This document shows, one piece after another, positions 6,152 to 9,592 of a stretch of 9,592 nt of DNA (the stretch's first letter is position 1; each line of letters starts with the position of its first letter). Origin of the DNA: Lachnospiraceae bacterium (lineage in GTDB: Bacteria > Bacillota_A > Clostridia > Lachnospirales > Lachnospiraceae); assembly GCA_024684065.1 (NCBI GenBank), contig JAIKXO010000212.1, forward strand, positions 1 through 9,592, read 5' to 3'. Under the pieces are notes generated by a model, which saw only the letters and a list, made by a program, of their open reading frames with translations, was not told the DNA's origin and ran no database searches. The position numbers and the translations under genes were made by a program.

Positions 6152-6178
6152 GTATATGGTAGTGCTACAGCCCCTTTT
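6136..6178 (+). terminator. Rho-independent terminator after the methyltransferase
   Basis: GGAGCTG and GCACTA (6136-6150) pair with TAGTGC and CAGCCCC (6160-6174) around a loop of nine bases, with a 2x2 internal loop and one A-C mismatch, followed by TTTT. The 5' arm overlaps the last codons of the displaced methyltransferase end. The position between two convergent genes suits a terminator. Confidence 0.65.
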
Positions 6179-6218
6179 CTTCAAACGTAAACAGTGCAGT
6201 CAGTCAAAAAATGATATA

Positions 6219-7442
6219 CTAATTCAGGAAAAACTGATCAAAGCCTGTTGTCTCCATTATTTCACGGACTGTTGAACTTACACCTGTGAGCTTAAATTTA
6301 TCCTTATCCTCCAATGACTTATACATAATAAGGAGTACACGAAGCCCGGCGGACGACACATAGGCCATCCTGCTGACATCAATATGAATGCCTGTAATGC
6401 CTTCTCCCGCCTCCTGGAACTGCTTCAAAAGCTCCGGCGATGTGATAGTATCCATGCGGCCCTGAATACTTACCTCAAGCAGTCCATCCTTAAGGGAGCT
6501 TTTTACCTCAAAAGGAAGATCAGGATCCGGATCTGTATCTGCCTTTGACGAAACTTCAGGATCATTATTCTCCTTCTCCTTAAAATCCGGGTCCGCCGTT
6601 ATCTTCCACACATTCACATGTTTCATGTTTTCCTTAAGCTTTTCGATCTCCTCATCGGTCATAACATCGAAAAGCTTAAGCTTAATGTCATCCCTGTAAT
6701 AAGGCACCTTTTCTACCAGAAGTCCTCTTGATTTATACAGCGCTTCTATCTTCTCATAATCCGTAGCAAGTTTTCCACCCGATTCTTTTACGACACTTGC
6801 CTTGTTCTTATGAAGATCCGTATCCGACTGTCCACTGAATCCCTTCCTTGCTGCTACAAGAAGCTCCATCGCCCTGTCTCCCGCAACAGCTTTGAATACC
6901 GCCATATAATAATCGAGCGTCTCCACGTCCGCGTTAAGCCAGCAGCCTCCTTTTTCTGAGAGGATCCGTCTTATATTTACACCGAGCTGCCTTGTTTCTT
7001 CCGCCGTCAGATAAACGGTAAGCCCCTCGGTGGCGATACAGACAGGACCGTCTGCCAGGTCAGCCGCTGCCTTCATACTTTCATAATTCGTAACATCAAC
7101 GACCTGGAATCTGATATGTTTTTTCTGCTCATCATCTGTCATGGAAGCAATGATAGGAGAAAAATCATTTATTACAGCCGGAAGGTCACAGCCTATATAC
7201 TGCATGCCCTTCTCTGTAAACTCGAATACCTTTGGCGTATACCCGCACGGAAGATCCATCAGTGTCTTTAGCCCGCTTTCCTCAATTGTTCTGTTGAGGG
7301 CAACATAACGAAGCTCTCTGACTATGTCGGACGGTCTGTTTATCAGGTCATTACGATCCACTCCGTGAAATATCGTTTCTTTTTCCACACCCATCTGTTC
7401 AAGTATCTCCAACGCCTTCTCATAATGAGCGTTTGCCAGCAT
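6219..7442 (-). CDS. Leucine carboxyl methyltransferase-like domain fused to STAS domain
   Basis: The reading frame from ATG 7442 gives 407 residues. Residues about 1-280 resemble the Ppm1/LCM family of SAM methyltransferases: LMDLPCGYTPK (61-71) for SAM, YIGCDLPAV (82-90) with the acidic D86, and ATEGLTVYLT (137-146), the E-G-x-x-x-Y-L motif of that family. A charged linker (about 283-308) leads to a STAS domain (310-407) with the SpoIIAA-like IDVSRMAYVSSAGLRVLL; Ser363 or Ser364 is where such proteins are phosphorylated by anti-sigma kinases. Joining the two suggests methylation controlled by, or feeding into, a partner-switch signal; this is inference. Homology and the ribosome binding site indicate that the real start is about 23-25 codons upstream (near 7511-7517) at a non-standard codon, see 7509-7526. 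The gene converges on the methyltransferase at 5457. Confidence 0.7.
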   Translation of the reverse strand: MLANAHYEKALEILEQMGVEKETIFHGVDRNDLINRPSDIVRELRYVALNRTIEESGLKTLMDLPCGYTPKVFEFTEKGMQYIGCDLPAVINDFSPIIASMTDDEQKKHIRFQVVDVTNYESMKAAADLADGPVCIATEGLTVYLTAEETRQLGVNIRRILSEKGGCWLNADVETLDYYMAVFKAVAGDRAMELLVAARKGFSGQSDTDLHKNKASVVKESGGKLATDYEKIEALYKSRGLLVEKVPYYRDDIKLKLFDVMTDEEIEKLKENMKHVNVWKITADPDFKEKENNDPEVSSKADTDPDPDLPFEVKSSLKDGLLEVSIQGRMDTITSPELLKQFQEAGEGITGIHIDVSRMAYVSSAGLRVLLIMYKSLEDKDKFKLTGVSSTVREIMETTGFDQFFLN

Positions 7443-7508
7443 GATAAGTGTTGTTATTGCCGTATTGGATGTTGGATTTACCTTGATATTCAGTTCTTTT
7501 TCTTCATT

Positions 7509-7526
7509 TATTGTAATGAGCCTCCT
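7509..7526 (-). promoter_or_regulatory. Ribosome binding site implying a non-AUG start
   Basis: On the minus strand AGGAGG (7521-7526) is the only strong ribosome binding site before the LCM-STAS gene, 79 bases before the first ATG. The frame is open from a TAA at 7530-7532 and reads CTC ATT ACA ATA AAT GAA GAA, then NIKVNPTSNTAITTLIMLA, which fits the N-terminus of the LCM family (T-A-x-x-T-L). No ATG, GTG or TTG exists in this frame before 7442. ATA 7511 (nine-base spacing) or ATT 7517 (three-base spacing) would be the start, or an ancestral ATG has been lost. Confidence 0.55.
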
Positions 7527-7532
7527 TTTTTA

Positions 7533-7847
7533 ACCTTTTCGGTTTGTTATTTATTATTCCGACGATTAAATCAGGCTGTGTTTGTCAGCACTGTGCATAT
7601 AAAAAACATGCCAAAAAACCACAGAGAGCCTCTATTTCTGTCTGCCGCTATATATGGGCGCCGTGAGCGCCCCGGTAAAAATCTTGTGTAGAAAACAAAG
7701 GATCCTTCCCCGCCTTAAATATTATGTGTGGTATGGCGGGCGGATGGTCTGAGAAATGTTGATGAATAGTGAAACTCTGTGATACTCGTCAGATTAATTC
7801 TCATATCTTATAAGACGACCCGTATTACAAATAAGGTTCATATATTT
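7533..7847. other. 315-base intergenic region with two inverted repeats
   Basis: No gene is recognised here. It contains a tight hairpin GGGCGC-CGTGA-GCGCCC at 7656-7672 and a looser inverted repeat CCCGCC (7709-7714) with GGCGGG (7735-7740). It should hold the promoter of the LCM-STAS gene; the best candidate is a TG-A-TTTAAT extended -10 on the minus strand near 7565-7575, which is weak. No T tract that would mark a clear terminator for the DUF3990 gene is seen. Confidence 0.4.
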
Positions 7848-8372
7848 TTATGATAAGACAAAACACATTTCCTCAGCAAACCTTTTCTGGTAAGCTTCCT
7901 GTTCCGCTTTCTGTATCTCGGCATCCACACGATCAATGCGTTCTGACTTTATCCACTTCAGCTGCTTTACGGCTTTCTCGGATTTGATCGCAACCTGAAT
8001 ATACTCCGGCCCGATCATAAGAAGCTGCAATGCCTCCTTCGGTCTCAGATAGCCGCTGCTGATAACACCAAGGGTATCAAATATCGTATCGTTTGCAATC
8101 GGCCCGATGATCACATCTGCTGTAAGGCTGTCATTCAATCTTCTGTTATAAAAAATATATTCGAACCATTCGGTACTGCGTGAAAAACGATGGACCAACA
8201 GCCCTGTTTCATCAAACTCATATGTATTGACCACTGCATTTTCCCGCGCCCACCTGTAAGTGAAATCTCTGTCCGGCGTCAGATAAAAGCCCCAGCCAAA
8301 GTCTGCGTTCTTTCTGCCGTGATGAATGTCAGGATTCTTTATTTCCCTGTCAGAAGTATGGAATAGGATCAT
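7848..8372 (-). CDS. DUF3990 protein, ADP-ribosyltransferase-like fold suspected
   Basis: This 174-residue protein matches the DUF3990 pattern. It has LFHTSD near the start (H5), NPDIHHGRKNADFGWGFYLT (13-32, with conserved DFG-x-GFY), YNRRLND (75-81), a D-V-I-I-G-P-I-A-N-D segment (86-95) and IQVAIKSEKAVKQLKW (125-140). DUF3990 proteins are thought to have an ADP-ribosyltransferase-like H-Y-E/Q fold, with H5, Y30 and Q126 as candidates here; activity is not established. They often pair with DUF3791 as a possible toxin-antitoxin module, but no DUF3791 gene is present in this window. A helical tail (about 143-170) follows the core. ATG 8372 has only a weak GGGAAG ribosome binding site. It lies 118 bases after the double-glycine peptide, on the same strand. 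Confidence 0.65.
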   Translation of the reverse strand: MILFHTSDREIKNPDIHHGRKNADFGWGFYLTPDRDFTYRWARENAVVNTYEFDETGLLVHRFSRSTEWFEYIFYNRRLNDSLTADVIIGPIANDTIFDTLGVISSGYLRPKEALQLLMIGPEYIQVAIKSEKAVKQLKWIKSERIDRVDAEIQKAEQEAYQKRFAEEMCFVLS

Positions 8373-8413
8373 TTTGCTTCCCGCCTTCCCGGTCTGAATT
8401 TTTAGTCCAAAAC

Positions 8414-8419
8414 ATTATA
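8414..8419 (-). promoter_or_regulatory. Perfect -10 box before DUF3990 gene
   Basis: TATAAT on the minus strand at 8414-8419 lies 41 bases before the DUF3990 start. No good -35 hexamer is seen 16-18 bases upstream, so the promoter is tentative. If active, DUF3990 can be transcribed apart from the peptide gene. Confidence 0.35.
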
Positions 8420-8456
8420 CCTCAGGTGTGATACTCTCCTTATACGTCAGATATCG

Positions 8457-8485
8457 AAAAAGGATAACGGTCTTTCAAAATATCC
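8457..8485 (-). terminator. Weak terminator candidate after the peptide gene
   Basis: On the minus strand GGATA (8481-8485) can pair with TATCC (8462-8466), followed by TTTTT (8457-8461). The stem is only five pairs with a 14-base loop. A short palindrome ATATCCGGATAT (8479-8490) overlaps it and touches the peptide stop codon. Read-through into DUF3990 is possible. Confidence 0.25.
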
Positions 8486-8490
8486 GGATA

Positions 8491-8676
8491 TCACCATGAA
8501 TAAGTCACGCCCCCGTCTTTAGGCTCCTCATCATCGCTATCAGTGACCGGTTGGATATTTGGAAAAAATCCGGGAAATGCAGAAGCATTTTCGCCTCCGC
8601 CCGATACCGGATTCAGTTCGTCATCATTCAGGGAAATGTTTTTTGTTTTCTGTTGATTTTCTTCTGATGGTTTCAT
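8491..8676 (-). CDS. Double-glycine leader peptide (bacteriocin-like precursor)
   Basis: This 61-residue peptide has a typical double-glycine leader: ISLNDDELNPVSGG (14-27), matching the L-x-x-x-E-L-x-x-(I/V)-x-G-G pattern cut by peptidase-domain ABC exporters. Cleavage after G27 would release a 34-residue acidic product with PGFFPN near its middle, a DSDDEE run (47-52 of the precursor) and an aromatic C-terminus, YSW. It has no cysteine, so a sactipeptide or lanthipeptide made through Cys is unlikely. It may be an unmodified bacteriocin-like or signalling peptide, or a substrate for a modifying enzyme elsewhere. ATG 8676 is supported by GGAGG about seven bases upstream and a promoter at 8715-8744. 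No exporter, immunity or maturation gene lies in the window. Confidence 0.65.
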   Translation of the reverse strand: MKPSEENQQKTKNISLNDDELNPVSGGGENASAFPGFFPNIQPVTDSDDEEPKDGGVTYSW

Positions 8677-8714
8677 ATACAGTCCTCCGTTTTCATTTTT
8701 TTCTGTTTCACTGA

Positions 8715-8744
8715 TTTATACGCATGAACTCCACAGGATGGCAA
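8715..8744 (-). promoter_or_regulatory. Sigma-A-like promoter of the peptide gene
   Basis: On the minus strand TTGCCA (8739-8744) and TATAAA (8715-8720) are 18 bases apart. The -35 lies just after the thioesterase stop codon, so the peptide gene has its own promoter and a leader of about 35 bases. Confidence 0.5.
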
Positions 8745-8747
8745 TTT

Positions 8748-9491
8748 TTATTCAGTTCCTGACAGATCCATAAGCACATTAAAAAACTCCGGAAATTCCT
8801 TTGCCAGCCGAACAGGCTTACCGCTTTCATTAATAAAACAATGCACCGACTCCCCCTCTGCCACACTACTTCCCGCGGCATTTCTCATATCATAGGAAAG
8901 AATAAGCTTAACGCCCCTGAACTCTTTGACTGATACGGCAATAAAGACATCATCCGCAAACGTTGTGCTCTTCTTATACCTGCACGACACCTCAACAACC
9001 GGCGAAATAATTCCTTCCTGCTCTAATCTGGCGTAATCCCAGCCGATCCGCCTCAAAAAATCGATCCTGGCTTCCTCCATCCATCTTATATAGTTTGAAT
9101 GGTGCGTGATCCCCATCTTATCAGTTTCATAATACTGCACTGTATGCTTATAGGTTTCCATATGCCCTGTCCTCTCAGGCACTTTATCGCCGGACTCACG
9201 CCGGGCTCTGAAGGACATATCTGTGTGATATGATCCTTTATTCGCCTTCTCTTCATATTCAGCCAGCGCATTATATACAGCATCCTCAGAAAGGACGCCA
9301 CGTCTCAGGTCAGCGGGAAGCATTCCTGCCTCATCCGCTTCAAAATCCGATTTCCATAAAGGCCCGTGATAATACTCTTCAAGTATTCTTACATCATCCC
9401 GGACGGAATCATCTGAAGGATGTGTGTTCCATTCAATGATCCGATTCAGGCGATCTTCCATTTCTTTGATCCGGCTGGTTCTGTCATCCAT
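8748..9491 (-). CDS. DUF4298 domain fused to YbgC/FadM-type acyl-CoA thioesterase
   Basis: This 247-residue protein has an N-terminal DUF4298 domain (about 5-82) with RIKEMEDRLNR, the L-x-E-Y-Y segment, WKSDFEADEAGMLP and LRRGVLSEDAVYNAL. A flexible link (83-110) leads to a hotdog-fold thioesterase (about 112-245): YYETDKMGITHHSNYIRWME contains the D-x-x-G-x-x-(H/Y)-x-x-Y active-site region with catalytic Asp124, followed by the usual IGWDYARLEQEGI and the strands ending in HCFINESGKPVRL. The family splits acyl-CoA thioesters in the cytoplasm; chain length is not readable. A methionine at 111 lies where stand-alone thioesterases begin, which supports a gene fusion. The start 9491 is backed by a GAGG 11 bases upstream and by the fit of RIKEME to the domain start; spacing is longer than ideal. 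Confidence 0.8.
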   Translation of the reverse strand: MDDRTSRIKEMEDRLNRIIEWNTHPSDDSVRDDVRILEEYYHGPLWKSDFEADEAGMLPADLRRGVLSEDAVYNALAEYEEKANKGSYHTDMSFRARRESGDKVPERTGHMETYKHTVQYYETDKMGITHHSNYIRWMEEARIDFLRRIGWDYARLEQEGIISPVVEVSCRYKKSTTFADDVFIAVSVKEFRGVKLILSYDMRNAAGSSVAEGESVHCFINESGKPVRLAKEFPEFFNVLMDLSGTE

Positions 9492-9592
9492 CTATATGTT
9501 ATCCTCACAATTCTGCTGTTTCATCTTATCAGAATTCCTTTCAATATTCTATACTCAATATATTAGCACGGGAGGGAAACAGGGGACGGTTC
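9492..9592. other. Upstream edge with a GC-rich motif at the window end
   Basis: The first part is the leader of the DUF4298-thioesterase gene. A ten-codon open frame (ATG 9522-9524 to TAG 9492-9494) lies in the same frame directly before the thioesterase ATG. The last bases, GGGAAACAGGGGACGGTTC in the plus sense (near 9574-9592), resemble a short motif I associate with dispersed repeats in Firmicutes. The window ends there, so this cannot be settled. No clear promoter is seen. Confidence 0.3.

Noticed and set aside
7595..7615. Sigma-54 promoter (TGGCAT ... TGCA) before the LCM-STAS gene
   Set aside because: The distance between the GG and GC elements is 14 bases instead of the required 10.
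7365..7691. 108-residue plus-strand open frame over the intergenic gap
   Set aside because: It is antisense to the N-terminus of the LCM-STAS gene, has a Phe/Tyr/Cys-rich shadow composition, and no ribosome binding site.
9492..9524. Ten-codon leader peptide before the thioesterase
   Set aside because: It is in the same frame and ends right before the ATG, but it is too short to support; no attenuator-like hairpin or codon run is seen.

Overview
The window looks like chromosome of a Lachnospiraceae-type Firmicute (Butyrivibrio and relatives are the closest fit I can suggest). The basis is moderate GC, strong GGAGG ribosome binding sites, long hybrid sensor kinases of the type common in that family, a double-glycine-leader peptide, and DUF4298, DUF3990 and STAS proteins. 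This is inference from protein style; no rRNA or marker gene is present.

Layout. Positions 186-2777 (minus) hold one hybrid histidine kinase (sensor, HisKA, HATPase, receiver, Hpt) read in a single frame but broken by two in-frame stops, TAG at 2295-2297 and TAA at 798-800. Positions 2919-5245 (minus) are a two-gene operon whose stop and start codons overlap by one base (TAATG). The first gene is a predicted R-S-E class ADP-ribosyltransferase and the second a double-GNAT-like protein with a cysteine-rich tail. A consensus-like promoter lies upstream at 5335-5363, and a Fur/PerR-like palindrome sits inside its spacer. Divergently, 5457-6008 (plus) is a class I SAM methyltransferase whose last ~18 codons are displaced to 6093-6151 by an inserted hairpin element. 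A terminator follows. Positions 6219 to about 7511 (minus) encode a leucine-carboxyl-methyltransferase-like domain fused to a STAS domain; homology runs upstream of the first ATG to a strong ribosome binding site that has no AUG/GUG/UUG start. Positions 7848-8372 (minus) are a DUF3990 protein, 8491-8676 a 61-residue double-glycine-leader peptide, and 8748-9491 a DUF4298 domain fused to a hotdog acyl-CoA thioesterase.

The most interesting structure outside genes is a dispersed multi-hairpin repeat. It is complete at 6006-6092, related at 2795-2879 and partial at 134-196. Its stems carry compensatory base changes between copies, and one copy has landed inside a coding sequence. Together with the broken kinase and the methyltransferase-STAS gene lacking a normal start, this suggests an accessory region undergoing gene decay. 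The ADP-ribosyltransferase/GNAT operon and the neighbouring double-glycine peptide with DUF3990 are the best candidates for undescribed effector or conflict systems. No function has been shown for either from sequence alone.
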